Shown here piece after piece: positions 17,562-27,540 of a stretch of 64,000 nt of DNA. Numbering within the stretch: the stretch's first letter is position 1; each line of letters opens with the position of its first letter. The position numbers and the translations under genes are program-made. The DNA comes from Sphingomonas oryzagri. GTDB lineage: Bacteria > Pseudomonadota > Alphaproteobacteria > Sphingomonadales > Sphingomonadaceae. The notes below the pieces were generated by a model, which made no database searches, was not told the origin of the DNA, and saw only the letters and a list, made by a program, of their open reading frames with translations. The stretch is from the NCBI RefSeq assembly GCF_029906645.1, contig NZ_JARYGZ010000001.1, positions 1,545,208-1,609,207 on the forward strand, given 5' to 3'.

Positions 17562-18025
17562 GCCGCCTCACCCATCTCGACGATCAGGGCGCCGCCCGCA
17601 TGGTCGATGTCTCGGCCAAGCCCGCCACTGCGCGCGAGGCGACCGCGACCGGGCGCATCGCCATGTCTCGGCAAGCCGCGACGGCTATCCGCGACGGCGC
17701 GGTGAAGAAGGGCGACGTGCTGGCGGTCGCACGCGTCGCTGGCATCATGGCGGCGAAGCGCACGGCGGATCTGATCCCGCTCTGCCACCCGCTGCCGATT
17801 TCCGGCGTGACGCTCGATCTCTATGCCGGCGACGACGGGGTGATCGCGACGGCGACCGTGCGCACCACACATAACACAGGCGTAGAAATGGAAGCGATGT
17901 CAGCGGTTTCCGTCGCATTGCTCACCATCTACGACATGGCCAAGGCGCTCGATCGCGGGATGGTGATCGGCGAGGTGCGGCTGCTCGCCAAATCGGGCGG
18001 GCGCTCCGGCGACTGGCGGGCATGA
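17558..18025 (+). CDS. moaC: Cyclic pyranopterin monophosphate synthase MoaC
   Basis: The 155-residue protein catalyses the second half of the conversion of GTP to cyclic pyranopterin phosphate, the first stage of molybdenum cofactor synthesis. It shows [14 protein letters not shown] near the start, L-C-H-P-L-P-I and the conserved [10 protein letters not shown]. The typical MoaC length is kept. It is joined by ATGA overlaps to trpC upstream and moeA downstream. Confidence 0.96.
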   Translation: MSRLTHLDDQGAARMVDVSAKPATAREATATGRIAMSRQAATAIRDGAVKKGDVLAVARVAGIMAAKRTADLIPLCHPLPISGVTLDLYAGDDGVIATATVRTTHNTGVEMEAMSAVSVALLTIYDMAKALDRGMVIGEVRLLAKSGGRSGDWRA

Positions 18026-19224
18026 GCCTCTTGCCGGTGGCGGAGGCGCAGGCGCGGCTGCTCGCGCTTGCCGCCCCCCTCCCGGTCGAAACGGTGCCGC
18101 TGGTCGATGCGGTCGGCCGCTGGACCGCCGGAAACGTGCTCGCGCTCCGCGATCAGCCGAGCCGCGACCTCTCCGCGATGGACGGTTATGCGATCCGCTA
18201 CGCCGAACGGCCCGGCCCGTGGACGGTGATCGGCGAAAGCGCGGCCGGAGGCGGGCTGGATCGCCCGCTCGGCACCGGCGAGGCCGCGCGGATCTTCACC
18301 GGCGCCCCCGTGCCGGACGGCGCCGACTGCGTGCTGGTGCAGGAAGAGGCGGAACGCGCGGGCGACCGGCTCACTATGAACGGCGAAGGGCCGCGCCGAG
18401 TTGGTGGCAACATCCGCCCACAAGGCACTGACTTCAAAAGCGAAACAATCTTGATCGCCGAGGGTCGGAAGATCGACGGCCGGCATGTCGCTCTCGCCGG
18501 CATCGGCGGCCATGCTACCGTCACCGTCCGCCGCCGCCCTCGCGTCGCGCTGATCTCGACCGGCGACGAGCTGGTGCCGCTGGGCCAGCCGACACCCGGC
18601 GCGAACCTGCCCGCCTCCAACGCACCGATGCTCGCCGCGCTGCTCGCCGGCCGGCCGGCGGAGGTGCGCGATCAGGGCATCGTGCCCGACGATCTCGACC
18701 GGATCGCCGCCGCCTTCCGCACCGCAGCCGCGCAGGCCGACATCATCGTGACAACCGGCGGCGTCTCCGTGGGCGACCGCGATCTCGTCCGCCCCGCGCT
18801 CGAGAAAGCCGGCGCACGGCTCGATTTCTGGCGGGTCGCGATGCGGCCGGGCAAGCCGCTGCTCGCCGGTACGCTGGACGGCGCGATCGTGCTCGGCCTG
18901 CCCGGCAATCCGGTGTCGAGCTACGTCACCGCCTGCCTGTTCCTGCTGCCGCTGATCGCGCAACTGGGCGGCGCGGCCGATCCGTTGCCCCGCCCCCGTA
19001 CCGTTACATTGGGCGCGGCCCTGCCCGCCAACGGCCAGCGCCAGGATTATCTGCGCGCGCGTATCGAAAACGGCCTCGCCTTCGCGCCCGACGGGCAGGA
19101 TTCGGCCGCGCTGATGGCGCTGGCGGCGGCGGACGGGTTGATCGTTCGTCCCCCGCATGTTCCGCCGGCCGCGATCGGGGAATCGGTGGAAATGCTCGAT
19201 CTCCGCGACGCTGGAGGGCATTGA
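18022..19224 (+). CDS. moeA: Molybdopterin molybdotransferase MoeA
   Basis: The 400-residue enzyme inserts molybdate into adenylylated molybdopterin. Motifs: [11 protein letters not shown] (about 52-62), the MoCF-domain [18 protein letters not shown] and G-L-P-G-N-P-V-S-S, then a C-terminal domain. Its last codons overlap the -35 box of the lexA promoter, so moeA is the end of the ppiD/trp/mo run as far as its own transcript goes, although no intrinsic terminator is visible before lexA. Confidence 0.95.
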   Translation: MSLLPVAEAQARLLALAAPLPVETVPLVDAVGRWTAGNVLALRDQPSRDLSAMDGYAIRYAERPGPWTVIGESAAGGGLDRPLGTGEAARIFTGAPVPDGADCVLVQEEAERAGDRLTMNGEGPRRVGGNIRPQGTDFKSETILIAEGRKIDGRHVALAGIGGHATVTVRRRPRVALISTGDELVPLGQPTPGANLPASNAPMLAALLAGRPAEVRDQGIVPDDLDRIAAAFRTAAAQADIIVTTGGVSVGDRDLVRPALEKAGARLDFWRVAMRPGKPLLAGTLDGAIVLGLPGNPVSSYVTACLFLLPLIAQLGGAADPLPRPRTVTLGAALPANGQRQDYLRARIENGLAFAPDGQDSAALMALAAADGLIVRPPHVPPAAIGESVEMLDLRDAGGH

Positions 19225-19249
19225 CAGGTTCGTTTCGGTTTCCTACACG
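19221..19249 (+). promoter_or_regulatory. lexA promoter
   Basis: TTGACA (19221-19226), a 17-base spacer and TACACG (19244-19249) make a near-consensus sigma-70-type promoter. The predicted start is around 19256, some 24 bases before the lexA ATG. Both SOS boxes overlap or flank it. Confidence 0.75.
19228..19242 (+). promoter_or_regulatory. Second, imperfect LexA box in the lexA promoter spacer
   Basis: GTTC-N7-TTTC, one mismatch from the alphaproteobacterial SOS box, lies between the -35 and -10 elements. Confidence 0.5.
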
Positions 19250-19263
19250 TTCGCCATCCGTTC
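19249..19263 (+). promoter_or_regulatory. LexA (SOS) box upstream of lexA
   Basis: An exact GTTC-N7-GTTC match to the alphaproteobacterial LexA operator spans from the end of the -10 box across the predicted transcription start. The position fits repression of lexA by its own product. Confidence 0.85.
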
Positions 19264-19279
19264 CAGACAGGAATTGGCG

Positions 19280-19960
19280 ATGCTGACGCGCAAGCAACAC
19301 GAACTGCTCCTCTTCATCCACGATCGCCTCGCCGAAAGCGGCGTGTCGCCCTCGTTCGAGGAAATGAAGGAGGCGCTGGACCTCAAGTCGAAATCCGGCG
19401 TGCACCGCCTGATCCGGGCGCTGGAGGAACGCGACTTCATTCGCCGCCTGCCCAACCGGGCACGTGCGCTGGAAGTGTTACGGATGCCCGAGCGGGTGAT
19501 CCCGGCCAAGCCTGCGGCGGCGGCCAGCCCTCCCGCGCCGGCTTCGGTAGCACCCAAGATCCCGACCGCCGCCAACGACAGCGTGATCGAGCTACCGCTT
19601 CATGGTCGCATCGCCGCCGGCGTTCCGATCGAGGCGCTGGAGGGTCAGGCGACGCTCCCCGTCCCCGCAGCGCTGCTCGGGCCGGGCGAACATTATGCGC
19701 TGGAAGTGTCGGGCGACTCGATGATCGAGGCCGGTATCCTCGACGGCGACTATGCCCTCATCCGCCGCACAGAGACCGCCCGCGACGGCGAGATCGTGGT
19801 CGCGCTGGTCGACGAGGCCGAGGCGACGCTCAAATATTTCCGCCGCGAAGGCCAGATGATCCGGCTCGATCCGGCCAACCACGCTTACTCGCCGCAGCGT
19901 TACCAGTCCGGGCAGGTGCGCGTGCAGGGCAAGCTGGCGGGGCTTCTGCGCCGCTATTGA
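19280..19960 (+). CDS. lexA: SOS repressor LexA
   Basis: The 226-residue repressor starts at ATG 19280 ([10 protein letters not shown]). The N-terminal winged helix-turn-helix covers about residues 1-65. A Pro/Ala-rich linker follows (about 70-100). The C-terminal self-cleaving peptidase has the A113-G114 scissile bond in R-I-A-A-G-V, catalytic S147 in G-D-S-M-I-E-A-G and K185 in T-L-K-Y-F. The linker is longer than in E. coli LexA, as is usual in this class. Autoregulation is indicated by the exact SOS box overlapping its promoter. Position after moeA is conserved in relatives as far as I recall. Confidence 0.97.
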   Translation: MLTRKQHELLLFIHDRLAESGVSPSFEEMKEALDLKSKSGVHRLIRALEERDFIRRLPNRARALEVLRMPERVIPAKPAAAASPPAPASVAPKIPTAANDSVIELPLHGRIAAGVPIEALEGQATLPVPAALLGPGEHYALEVSGDSMIEAGILDGDYALIRRTETARDGEIVVALVDEAEATLKYFRREGQMIRLDPANHAYSPQRYQSGQVRVQGKLAGLLRRY

Positions 19961-20028
19961 GTGGAACGGGGTTTGGAAGAGCTTTGGCCGGAACGGCTGG
20001 GTGGCACGCGGTTGATCGGGGATCGCCT

Positions 20029-20565
20029 TCAGCGAAGCAGGCGCGACAGGTCGCGCCAGCCATAAGCGATTTCGACGAGCGTCGCGCCGCTCTGCCCGTC
20101 CACGCGTTCGCTTATGAGTTCAGCCTCCAGCGCAGTGTAGAAGGCACGCGCGGCGACATTCTCGCGAAGCACCCAGAGGCTCACCGCCTGATGCGCCTGG
20201 AGTAATAACCTCCGCGCCATCGCCGCCATCAGCAAGCGCCCCACGCCGCGCCCGTGATGGGAGCGTAGCACGTACAGCGCGCCGATTTCGCTGCTGAAGC
20301 CCGCTTCGGCCAACGCCTCGTCACGCTGCAGGCCGCATGCGCCGAAGCCGATCAGGTTTCCCTGATCCTCCGCCACGAAAAGGCCCACGCAACCCGCCGC
20401 CTGCGGATCGGCGAGAACCCGGCTCCACATGGTTGTGCGCGCATCCACGTCGATGATCGAAAGCATCTCGTCCGGCATCAGACCGGCGTAGGTTTCGCGC
20501 CACGAGGCAACATGCACCGCGGCGATCCGGCCGGCATCCCCGTCCGTTGCCTCCCGAAGCGTCAT
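20029..20565 (-). CDS. GNAT-family N-acetyltransferase
   Basis: The start at 20565 (M-T-L-R-E-A-T-D-G-D) gives 178 residues with a complete GNAT fold. It has the substrate-side W-R-E-T-Y-A-G-L-M-P segment (about 25-34), strand 4 (I-G-A-L-Y-V-L) and the acetyl-CoA pyrophosphate loop as H-H-G-R-G-V-G-R-L-L-M. The W-R-x-T-Y-x-G motif is typical of a broad subgroup whose substrates are mostly unknown. It is the last gene of the leftward comEC-lipoprotein-acetyltransferase set. It converges on lexA. Confidence 0.85.
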   Translation of the reverse strand: MTLREATDGDAGRIAAVHVASWRETYAGLMPDEMLSIIDVDARTTMWSRVLADPQAAGCVGLFVAEDQGNLIGFGACGLQRDEALAEAGFSSEIGALYVLRSHHGRGVGRLLMAAMARRLLLQAHQAVSLWVLRENVAARAFYTALEAELISERVDGQSGATLVEIAYGWRDLSRLLR

Positions 20566-20593
20566 GCTCCCCGTCGCGCGGCCGAGCACGGCG

Positions 20594-20962
20594 CTACCCC
20601 GCGTCGCAGGCGGTGATGATCGGGAAGGTCCGCTCTGGCTGCTGGTCGATCGTGTAGCGGACGGTACGGCAGCCACGCGCGTCGGCGGTCGGGCTGGGGA
20701 CGGCATAGCCGGCGAGGCCCGCGTCGGACCAGCGCTGGGTCTGGCCGGTCTTCAACGCGCGGTGGATCGCGTCCTTCACCGCCTGCGAGCCGAGCGGGTT
20801 GATGCCGCCGTCGTTGCCAGCCGGCACGGCCGCCGCGTTGCTACCACCGCTGGCCGCGCCGTTCGCGGCGACGGCAACGGCCGGCCCCTGCCCGTTATCG
20901 GGCGTTTTCGAGCGGTCGCTGCAGGCCGCCAGCGTCAGCAGGGCCGTCGTCATCAGGGCCAT
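20594..20962 (-). CDS. Small lipoprotein, hypothetical
   Basis: Starting at ATG 20962, the 122-residue product has a lipoprotein signal with the lipobox T-L-A-A-C (Cys at about residue 13), so it is probably lipidated and exported. An alternative ATG at 20953 keeps the lipobox. The mature part has a Gly/Ala/Asn-rich linker and then a small domain with R-T-V-R-Y-T-I-D-Q-Q-P and two further cysteines near the end (R-G-C and T-A-C-D). I do not recognise the family. The 5' end overlaps the comEC 3' end by 68 bases in another frame. Confidence 0.65.
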   Translation of the reverse strand: MALMTTALLTLAACSDRSKTPDNGQGPAVAVAANGAASGGSNAAAVPAGNDGGINPLGSQAVKDAIHRALKTGQTQRWSDAGLAGYAVPSPTADARGCRTVRYTIDQQPERTFPIITACDAG

Positions 20963-23231
20963 CGTCGCGCCAGGGATCGCGCGCCGCCCAGGCACGCTTG
21001 GTGTAGGACGGGTCGGAGCGAGGGGGTGAAGCCGGGTCATGATCGGGCGGCAGCATGGCCCACGGGTGCGCGCCCTGCAACTCCGCGACGCTGGTCACGC
21101 CCGGCCGCGCGAGTTGAATGGCGAGGCCGCCCGTCCGGCGGAGCAGCGTCGGGTCGGCCTTGATCCAGCGCGGTCGGCACCAGTCCGGCAGGCGCCGGTC
21201 GCTCGCGACGATGTCGGCGGCGGCGCAGGCCGGCTCCATCACCGCGCGATCGATGCGATAGGCGCTGCGCGTCGCCAGCAGGCGCCAGACGCGATCGCCC
21301 CGCACGATCAGCGCGGCGCAACTGTCCGGCCCGCAGCGCGCGCCTGGCAGATCGTCCAGCGCCACCGCCTCGTCGCCCTCGCGCCCGGAGAGTTCGGAGA
21401 GCGTGTCGCGCATATAGTCGCCGGTCCGTTGGCGCAGCAGCGCAATGCGGCCGTCGGCTCCGCGCACCGCCAGATGCCGCCCGTCACCGGTGATGAAGAT
21501 GTCGGCGGGGTGCGCCGCCAGCGTCATCGCCATCCCGATCGCGATCGGCAGCAGCCCGAGCAGCCGCGCGCGCGTCCGCCACAGCGCCAGCCACAGCCCG
21601 CCCGTCGCGACCAGCGCGAAAGCCGAGCGCGACATGGTCGGCACGAAGGTGACGGCGCCGGGCAGCGATCCCACGGAATGCGCAATCCACAGCAGGAGCG
21701 CGAGCGCCTTGCCCGTCATCCACCAGAAGGGCGCGCCCAGACCGACGATATCGGCGAGCAGCGCCAGTGCCTCGGCCGGCATGATGACAAAGGTTGTCAG
21801 CGGGATGGAGACGATGTTGGCGGCGGCACCGTAGAGGCCCGCGCGGTGGAAATGGAAGATCGCGATCGGCGCCAGCGCCGCCTCGACGACGAGGCCGGTG
21901 AGCAGCAGCGCGACAAGTTCGCGCAGCAGGCGGCGGGGCCACGCCTCCTCGCGCTTTTCAAAAGTCACGCGGACCCAGCGCAGTTCGTGAAGCGCAACGA
22001 TCGAGAGAATCGCGGCGAAGCTCAGCTGGAAGCTCGGGCCGGCCACCGCCTCCGGCCAGAACAGCACGCAGACCAGCGCGCCGGCCGCGACAAGCCGGAG
22101 TGTCATCGCCTCGCGCCCCAGGGCGACGCCGGCCAGCACCACCAAAGCCGCGATCAGCGAGCGGACGGTCGGCACCTCGGCCCCGGTCAACAGCGTGTAG
22201 CCGGTCCCCATCACCGCACCGCAGCCGGCCGCGATCAGCAGCAGCGGCGCGCGCAGGGCAAGGCGCGGCCAAAGCGCTAGCAGGCGGAGCGCCAGCACCA
22301 TCGTCGCACCGACCGCCGCGGTGAGATGCAGGCCGCTCACCGACAGCAAATGGGCGAGGCCGGAACGGCGGAACGCCTCGTTATCGTCCTGCGTCACGGC
22401 CCCCATGTCGCCGGTGATCAGCGCGGCGGCGACGCCGTTCTCGCCGGGCGGCAGCTTCGACAGGATGTGCGCGGTGAGCGCGATGCGCATATCGGCGAGC
22501 CATTGCGACGGGCGCGAAGGCGGCGCGGGACGGACCAGCGTCACCGGATCGAGCGCCTTGCCGGTCGCGGCGATCCCGCCGAACCAGGCGACGGCGGAAT
22601 AATCGTAGGCACCCGGCACGGCGGCCGAGGGCGGCGGCACCAGCCGCGCGCGGATCGACACGATGGCGCCGGGCATCAGCCCCGCCACCGCATTCTCGAT
22701 CGGCACGTTGATGCGGATGCGGCTTGGCAGGGGGGCGTTCGCCGACGCGCCCTTCCCCTCCGTCACCAGGGTTCGCGGCAGCAGCGTCAGCCGTATCGCC
22801 CCGCGCGCCGGCAGCGGCTCGACCCGCTCGATCGTAGCGGTGAGTCGGGCGACCCCGGCGCGTGCCAGCGGCGTCACGCCGACACGTTCCGCCTTCCACC
22901 AGACCAATCCGCATCCTGCCGCCACGGAGAGCCCGAAGATCGCGACCGCCCGCCCCGTCCGGCCACCCCGCCCGAAGGCGAAGCCGACGAGCGCCAGCGC
23001 TGCCATCGACAGCAGCAATCCGGCCCAGGCGCGCACCCCCGGCAGCCAGAACCAGGCCGCGACTCCAGCCACGAGGCCCACCGGCAGCCACAGCGGCAAC
23101 TGCGTCCGCTCCGCCTCCAGCCAGGCCTCGAGTCGCGCGGGAATCGCCGAAAGCGCCCGGAAACGGCCCTCCTTCAGGCCAGTTTGCCGGGCACCGAACG
23201 CCATGCTAGGGCCGCGCGCGACATCCCCCAT
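20895..23231 (-). CDS. comEC: ComEC/Rec2-family DNA-uptake channel protein
   Basis: The 778-residue polytopic protein has two or three N-terminal spans, a periplasmic DUF4131-type region with P-G-A-Y-D-Y-S (about 210-216), and the Competence domain with many spans, including [12 protein letters not shown]. ComEC forms the inner-membrane channel for single-stranded DNA in natural transformation. The C-terminal part after the last span (from about 575) keeps the [12 protein letters not shown] opening, but I see no H-x-H-x-D-H metal site of the beta-lactamase-like nuclease domain. The start could also be ATG 23204. It is divergent from gltX. Confidence 0.88.
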   Translation of the reverse strand: MGDVARGPSMAFGARQTGLKEGRFRALSAIPARLEAWLEAERTQLPLWLPVGLVAGVAAWFWLPGVRAWAGLLLSMAALALVGFAFGRGGRTGRAVAIFGLSVAAGCGLVWWKAERVGVTPLARAGVARLTATIERVEPLPARGAIRLTLLPRTLVTEGKGASANAPLPSRIRINVPIENAVAGLMPGAIVSIRARLVPPPSAAVPGAYDYSAVAWFGGIAATGKALDPVTLVRPAPPSRPSQWLADMRIALTAHILSKLPPGENGVAAALITGDMGAVTQDDNEAFRRSGLAHLLSVSGLHLTAAVGATMVLALRLLALWPRLALRAPLLLIAAGCGAVMGTGYTLLTGAEVPTVRSLIAALVVLAGVALGREAMTLRLVAAGALVCVLFWPEAVAGPSFQLSFAAILSIVALHELRWVRVTFEKREEAWPRRLLRELVALLLTGLVVEAALAPIAIFHFHRAGLYGAAANIVSIPLTTFVIMPAEALALLADIVGLGAPFWWMTGKALALLLWIAHSVGSLPGAVTFVPTMSRSAFALVATGGLWLALWRTRARLLGLLPIAIGMAMTLAAHPADIFITGDGRHLAVRGADGRIALLRQRTGDYMRDTLSELSGREGDEAVALDDLPGARCGPDSCAALIVRGDRVWRLLATRSAYRIDRAVMEPACAAADIVASDRRLPDWCRPRWIKADPTLLRRTGGLAIQLARPGVTSVAELQGAHPWAMLPPDHDPASPPRSDPSYTKRAWAARDPWRDDGPDDDGPADAGGLQRPLENAR

Positions 23232-23290
23232 GGGTGTTCAGTGTGGAGAAAGCCTGCGTGGGTGCAAGCGACGACAAGAATGATTCGACC

Positions 23291-24715
23291 ATGACGGCAA
23301 CGACGGCGCCGGTGGTCACCCGTTTCGCCCCCTCGCCTACCGGATTCCTGCACATCGGCGGTGCGCGCACCGCGCTGTTCAACTGGCTGTGGGCGCGCCA
23401 CACCGGCGGCAAGTTCCTGCTGCGGATCGAGGATACCGATCGCGCGCGGTCGACCCAGCCGGCGATCGAGGCGATCCTCGACGGCATGAAGTGGCTCGGC
23501 CTCGATTGGGACGGCGACGAGGTCTACCAGTTCGCCCGCGCGTCCCGCCATGCCGAGGTGGCGTTCGACCTGCTCGAGCGCGGCCATGCCTACAAATGCT
23601 TCGCCACCGCCGAGGAACTCGCCGAGATGCGCGAGCAGCAGCGCGCGGCCAAGCTGCCGATGCGTTATGACGGGCGCTGGCGGAACCGCGATCCGAAGGA
23701 GGCACCCGAGGGGGCGCCCTTCGTCGTGCGTCTCAAGGCCGAGACCGAGGGCGAGACCACCATCCACGATCTCGTCCAGGGTGCCGTCACCGTCCGCAAT
23801 TCCGAGCTGGACGACATGGTGCTGCTCCGTTCGGACGGCACGCCGACCTACATGCTGGCCGTGGTGGTCGACGATCACGACATGGGCATCACCCACGTCA
23901 TCCGTGGCGACGACCATCTCAACAACGCCTTCCGCCAGCTCGGCATCATCCGCGCGATGGGCTGGCCCGAGCCGATCTACGGCCACGTGCCGCTGATCCA
24001 CGGCGACGACGGCGCCAAGCTCTCCAAGCGCCACGGCGCGCTGGCGGTCGATGCCTATCGCGACGAGATGGGCATCCTGCCCGAAGCGCTCAACAACTAC
24101 CTGCTGCGCATTGGCTGGGGCCATGGCGATGAAGAACTGATCGACCGCGACCGCGCGATCGAAATCTTCGACGTCGCCGGCATCGGCCGCTCGCCCGGCC
24201 GCACCGACAGGAAGAAGCTCGAAAACGTCAACGGCCACTATATCCGCGCCGCCGACGATGCCCGGTTGACCGATCTCACCGCGCCCTTCGTGGCGCAGAA
24301 GATCGGGCGCGACCTGACAGCGGAAGACATCGAGCTTCTGCGCCGCAGCATGGGCGTTTTGAAGCCCCGCGCCAAGGATTTGCTGGAATTGGCGGAGGGT
24401 GCGACTTTTCTTTTTCGCACTCGCCCCCTAGATATGGAGGACCGCGCGCTGGCCCTTCTGGAGGGCCAGGGCGAACAACTGCTTGCCGCCGTGACGTCGG
24501 CGCTGTCGTCCGCCCCATGGACGAACGAGGCGCTGGAAGAAGCGGTGCGCGGCGTGGCCGAAGAGGCCGGCGTCGGGCTCGGCAAGGTGGCGCAGCCGCT
24601 GCGTGCGGCGCTCACCGGCCGCACCACCTCGCCCGGCATCTTCGACGTGCTGCTGTTGCTCGGACGCGACGAGAGCCTCGCACGGCTTTCCGACCGGATG
24701 ACGATGGCGAAATGA
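23291..24715 (+). CDS. gltX: Glutamyl-tRNA synthetase
   Basis: The 474-residue class I synthetase starts at ATG 23291 ([10 protein letters not shown]). The HIGH motif appears as H-I-G-G at residues 21-24 after R-F-A-P-S-P-T-G, and K-L-S-K-R-H-G is the KMSKS equivalent. A helical anticodon-binding domain forms the C-terminal third. Alphaproteobacteria often have two GluRS paralogues, one charging tRNA-Gln for GatCAB amidation. Which role this copy has is not visible. A strong terminator follows, separating it from gltA. Confidence 0.96.
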   Translation: MTATTAPVVTRFAPSPTGFLHIGGARTALFNWLWARHTGGKFLLRIEDTDRARSTQPAIEAILDGMKWLGLDWDGDEVYQFARASRHAEVAFDLLERGHAYKCFATAEELAEMREQQRAAKLPMRYDGRWRNRDPKEAPEGAPFVVRLKAETEGETTIHDLVQGAVTVRNSELDDMVLLRSDGTPTYMLAVVVDDHDMGITHVIRGDDHLNNAFRQLGIIRAMGWPEPIYGHVPLIHGDDGAKLSKRHGALAVDAYRDEMGILPEALNNYLLRIGWGHGDEELIDRDRAIEIFDVAGIGRSPGRTDRKKLENVNGHYIRAADDARLTDLTAPFVAQKIGRDLTAEDIELLRRSMGVLKPRAKDLLELAEGATFLFRTRPLDMEDRALALLEGQGEQLLAAVTSALSSAPWTNEALEEAVRGVAEEAGVGLGKVAQPLRAALTGRTTSPGIFDVLLLLGRDESLARLSDRMTMAK

Positions 24716-24721
24716 TCTGAC

Positions 24722-24766
24722 GGCGCCGTTGGGCCCGGTCCTCGGGCTCGCGAACGGCGCCCTTTT
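24722..24766 (+). terminator. Intrinsic terminator between gltX and gltA
   Basis: A 9-bp stem GGCGCCGTT / AACGGCGCC with a GC-rich inner loop is followed by CCTTTT. It lies immediately upstream of the gltA ribosome-binding site, so gltA must be transcribed from a promoter within or before it, or the hairpin acts in the gltA leader. Confidence 0.75.
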
Positions 24767-24780
24767 GGAGGACGAAGAAC

Positions 24781-26067
24781 ATGGCTGACGGAACCGCCAA
24801 GCTGGCGCTCGGCGACAACAGCTCCGACTACCCGATCATGTCGGGCACGGTCGGCCCGCAGGTGATCGACATCCGCAAGCTCTACGGCAACACGGACATG
24901 TTCACCTACGATCCGGGCTTCACCTCCACGGCGAGCTGCGAATCGGGCCTCACCTACATTGACGGCGACAAGGGCGTGCTGCTCCACCGCGGCTACCCGA
25001 TCGACCAGCTGGCCGAACAGTCGAGCTTCATGGAGGTCGCCTACCTGCTGCTCAACGGCGAACTGCCGTCGAAGACCGAGTTCGACTCGTTCAACAACCA
25101 CATCACGCGTCACACGATGGTGCACGAGCAGCTCGCCAGCTTCTTCCGTGGCTTCCGCCGCGACGCGCACCCGATGGCGATCCTGTGCGGCGTGGTCGGC
25201 GCGCTCTCGTCCTTTTACCACGATTCGACCGACATCAACGACCCCAAGCAGCGCGAGATCGCTTCGCACCGCATGATCGCCAAGATGCCGACGATCGCCG
25301 CGATGGCGTACAAATATTCGGTCGGCCAGCCCTTCGTCTATCCGGACAACTCGCTGAGCTATACCGAGAATTTCCTGAAGATGACCTACTCGGTGCCCGC
25401 CGAGGAATATGAGATCGATCCGGTCATCGCCTCCGCGATGGACAAGATCTTCATCCTCCACGCCGATCACGAGCAGAACGCCTCGACCTCGACCGTGCGC
25501 CTCGCCGGTTCGTCGGGCGCCAACCCGTTCGCGTGCATCGCGGCCGGCATCGCCTGCCTGTGGGGCCCGGCGCACGGCGGCGCCAACGAGGCAGCGCTCA
25601 ACATGCTCCGCGAGATCGGCACGCCGGACAAGATCCCAGAATATATCGCCCGCGCCAAGAACAAGGACGATCCGTTCCGCCTGATGGGCTTCGGCCACCG
25701 CGTCTACAAGAACTTCGATCCGCGCGCGAAGGTGCTGTCGAAGGCCGCGACCGAGGTGCTCGACAAGCTCGGCATCAACGATCCGGTGCTCGATACCGCC
25801 CGCGAGTTGGAGCAGATCGCGCTCAAGGACCAGTATTTCATCGACAAGAAACTCTACCCGAACGTGGACTTCTATTCGGGTGTGATCCTGTCGGCGATCG
25901 GCTTCCCGACCACGATGTTCACCGTCCTCTTCGCGCTCGCCCGCACCGTCGGCTGGGTCGCGCAGTGGAACGAGATGATCACCGATCCGGCGCAGAAGAT
26001 CGGCCGCCCGCGCCAGCTCTACACCGGCCCGACGCAGCGCGACTACGTGTCCGTCGACAAGCGCTGA
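24781..26067 (+). CDS. gltA: Citrate synthase (type II)
   Basis: The 428-residue enzyme condenses acetyl-CoA with oxaloacetate. A GGAGG site precedes the ATG. It has the N-terminal beta-strand region of type II (hexameric, NADH-sensitive class) enzymes, the active-site [20 protein letters not shown], and [14 protein letters not shown]. Length is normal. It is followed by a strong terminator and is probably monocistronic. Confidence 0.97.
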   Translation: MADGTAKLALGDNSSDYPIMSGTVGPQVIDIRKLYGNTDMFTYDPGFTSTASCESGLTYIDGDKGVLLHRGYPIDQLAEQSSFMEVAYLLLNGELPSKTEFDSFNNHITRHTMVHEQLASFFRGFRRDAHPMAILCGVVGALSSFYHDSTDINDPKQREIASHRMIAKMPTIAAMAYKYSVGQPFVYPDNSLSYTENFLKMTYSVPAEEYEIDPVIASAMDKIFILHADHEQNASTSTVRLAGSSGANPFACIAAGIACLWGPAHGGANEAALNMLREIGTPDKIPEYIARAKNKDDPFRLMGFGHRVYKNFDPRAKVLSKAATEVLDKLGINDPVLDTARELEQIALKDQYFIDKKLYPNVDFYSGVILSAIGFPTTMFTVLFALARTVGWVAQWNEMITDPAQKIGRPRQLYTGPTQRDYVSVDKR

Positions 26068-26089
26068 CCCTAAGCACAGCGATAAGGAA

Positions 26090-26119
26090 GGGGCGGTCGC
26101 TTACGCGGCCGCCCCTTTT
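26090..26119 (+). terminator. Intrinsic terminator after gltA
   Basis: An 11-bp stem (GGGGCGGTCGC / GCGGCCGCCCC, one G-U pair) with a TTAC loop is followed by TTTT. Confidence 0.9.
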
Positions 26120-26199
26120 CGTTGGCTGATACAAGCGCCAGTTTACCGCAGCCGCCACGCCATGATCCCCTCCCCGCCAGACAAGAACGGGAGAGAGCG

Positions 26200-26802
26200 A
26201 TGGCGGAGACGGCATCCGAGACGCGCACGCTGTTCCAGCAGGCCTATTTCGTGAACGATCTGGGCGAGGCGGCGACGCGCTGGTCCACCTTGTTCGGCGC
26301 CGGTCCCTTCTTCGCGGCGCGGCATCACCAGACCGACGAGTTCAGCTATCGCGGCAAACCGGTCGAGGCCGATGTCAGCTACGCCTTCGGCTATCTTGGC
26401 GACACGATGATCCAGTTCATCGAACAGCATGACGAGCAGCCGTCCATCTACCGCGACATGTATGCGCGTGGGCAGGAAGGCTTCCACCACATCGCCTATC
26501 TGGTCCGCGATTTCGCGGGCGAGCGGCAGCGCCTGCTCGCCATGGGGTGGGAACTGGCGTGCGAGCTGTACGCCGACGGCGTCAACGCCGCCTATTTCGA
26601 TACCCGCGCGGCGACCGGCGGCTTCACCGAGATCCATGGCGACCCGCCGCATATCCTCGGCATGTTCGGCCTGTGGAAGCGCGCGCACGAGCGGCGCGAT
26701 CCGGACGGCCCGGCGCTGATCGAATATGAGCAGTGGCAGGCGCCGACCGACGACGGCGCGCTCTATTACCAGTCGGTGCCGATGCTGCCGCTCACCGCCT
26801 GA
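26200..26802 (+). CDS. VOC-superfamily (glyoxalase-like) protein
   Basis: The 200-residue product starts at ATG 26200, with GGGAGAGAG upstream. It shows one beta-alpha-beta-beta-beta vicinal-oxygen-chelate unit at about residues 14-90 (Q-A-Y-F-V-N-D-L-G-E-A, M-I-Q-F-I-E-Q) and a second at about 95-160, with a candidate metal-binding histidine in G-F-H-H-I-A-Y and glutamate in F-T-E-I-H-G. This resembles the glyoxalase_4/methylmalonyl-CoA epimerase-like group, but the substrate cannot be inferred. The next gene starts 72 bases downstream on the same strand. Confidence 0.8.
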   Translation: MAETASETRTLFQQAYFVNDLGEAATRWSTLFGAGPFFAARHHQTDEFSYRGKPVEADVSYAFGYLGDTMIQFIEQHDEQPSIYRDMYARGQEGFHHIAYLVRDFAGERQRLLAMGWELACELYADGVNAAYFDTRAATGGFTEIHGDPPHILGMFGLWKRAHERRDPDGPALIEYEQWQAPTDDGALYYQSVPMLPLTA

Positions 26803-26874
26803 CGCTCCCGGCGGGCGTTGGTGCGCTCGCCGCGATGCCTTATGCTGGTGCCGTCACCCGACGGAGCCACCCCG

Positions 26875-27540
26875 ATGAACCCCTTTCCGCACGATATCTT
26901 TACCGAGCCGAGCGACGTCGATCCGGACACGCTCGCCAATCTCGGCCCGCTGACCCGGCTGGCGGGGCGGTGGGAAGCGCAGAAGGGCGTCGACATCAAT
27001 CCCAAGGCCGAAGCGCCCGAACGCCGCGTGTTCATCGAACGCGTGTCTTTCGATCCGATCGATCCGCAGACCAACGGGCCGCAGCTCTTCTACGGGCTGC
27101 GCTACCACATCCACATCACGACCAGGGAAGAGGAGATCACCTTCCACGATCAGGTCGGCTACTGGTTGTGGGAGCCGGCGACGGGGCTGATCCTGCAAAC
27201 GCTGGCGATCCCGCGCGGGCAGGTCGCGCTCGCCTCCGGCCGGGGCAAGGCGGGCGATGACACACTGACGCTCACCGCGACGCGCGGGCAGACCGAATAT
27301 GGCGTCTGCTCCACCGCCTTCCTCGAATATGGCTTCCGCACGGACAGCTACACGATCGCCATCACCTTCGATGGCGACGATGCGTGGAGCTACGACATCA
27401 AGACGATGCTGACCGTCCACGGCCGGGCGGAGCCGTTCGAGCACCACGACACCAACACGCTGAAACGGGTCGCGGCGGGCAAGCCCAATCCGCTCAAGCA
27501 GATCCTCGATCGGCGATCGGCGAAACCACCGGCAGCGTGA
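26875..27540 (+). CDS. Heme-binding beta-barrel (nitrobindin/FABP-like) domain protein
   Basis: The 221-residue product begins at ATG 26875, preceded by a GGAG site. It has the features of the nitrobindin-like ten-strand barrel: L-A-G-R-W-E-A-Q-K-G near residue 29, a long antiparallel strand pattern, and late aromatic strands with W-S-Y-D-I-K-T-M. Relatives bind heme or fatty-acid-like ligands; I cannot locate the proximal histidine with certainty. The C-terminal tail (about 195-221) is basic and low complexity. The last 47 bases overlap the 3' end of the convergent kinase gene. Confidence 0.7.
   Translation: MNPFPHDIFTEPSDVDPDTLANLGPLTRLAGRWEAQKGVDINPKAEAPERRVFIERVSFDPIDPQTNGPQLFYGLRYHIHITTREEEITFHDQVGYWLWEPATGLILQTLAIPRGQVALASGRGKAGDDTLTLTATRGQTEYGVCSTAFLEYGFRTDSYTIAITFDGDDAWSYDIKTMLTVHGRAEPFEHHDTNTLKRVAAGKPNPLKQILDRRSAKPPAA

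Noticed and set aside
20029-23231. Natural-competence gene cluster around comEC
   Set aside because: Only comEC is present; the neighbours are an acetyltransferase and a lipoprotein with no known link.
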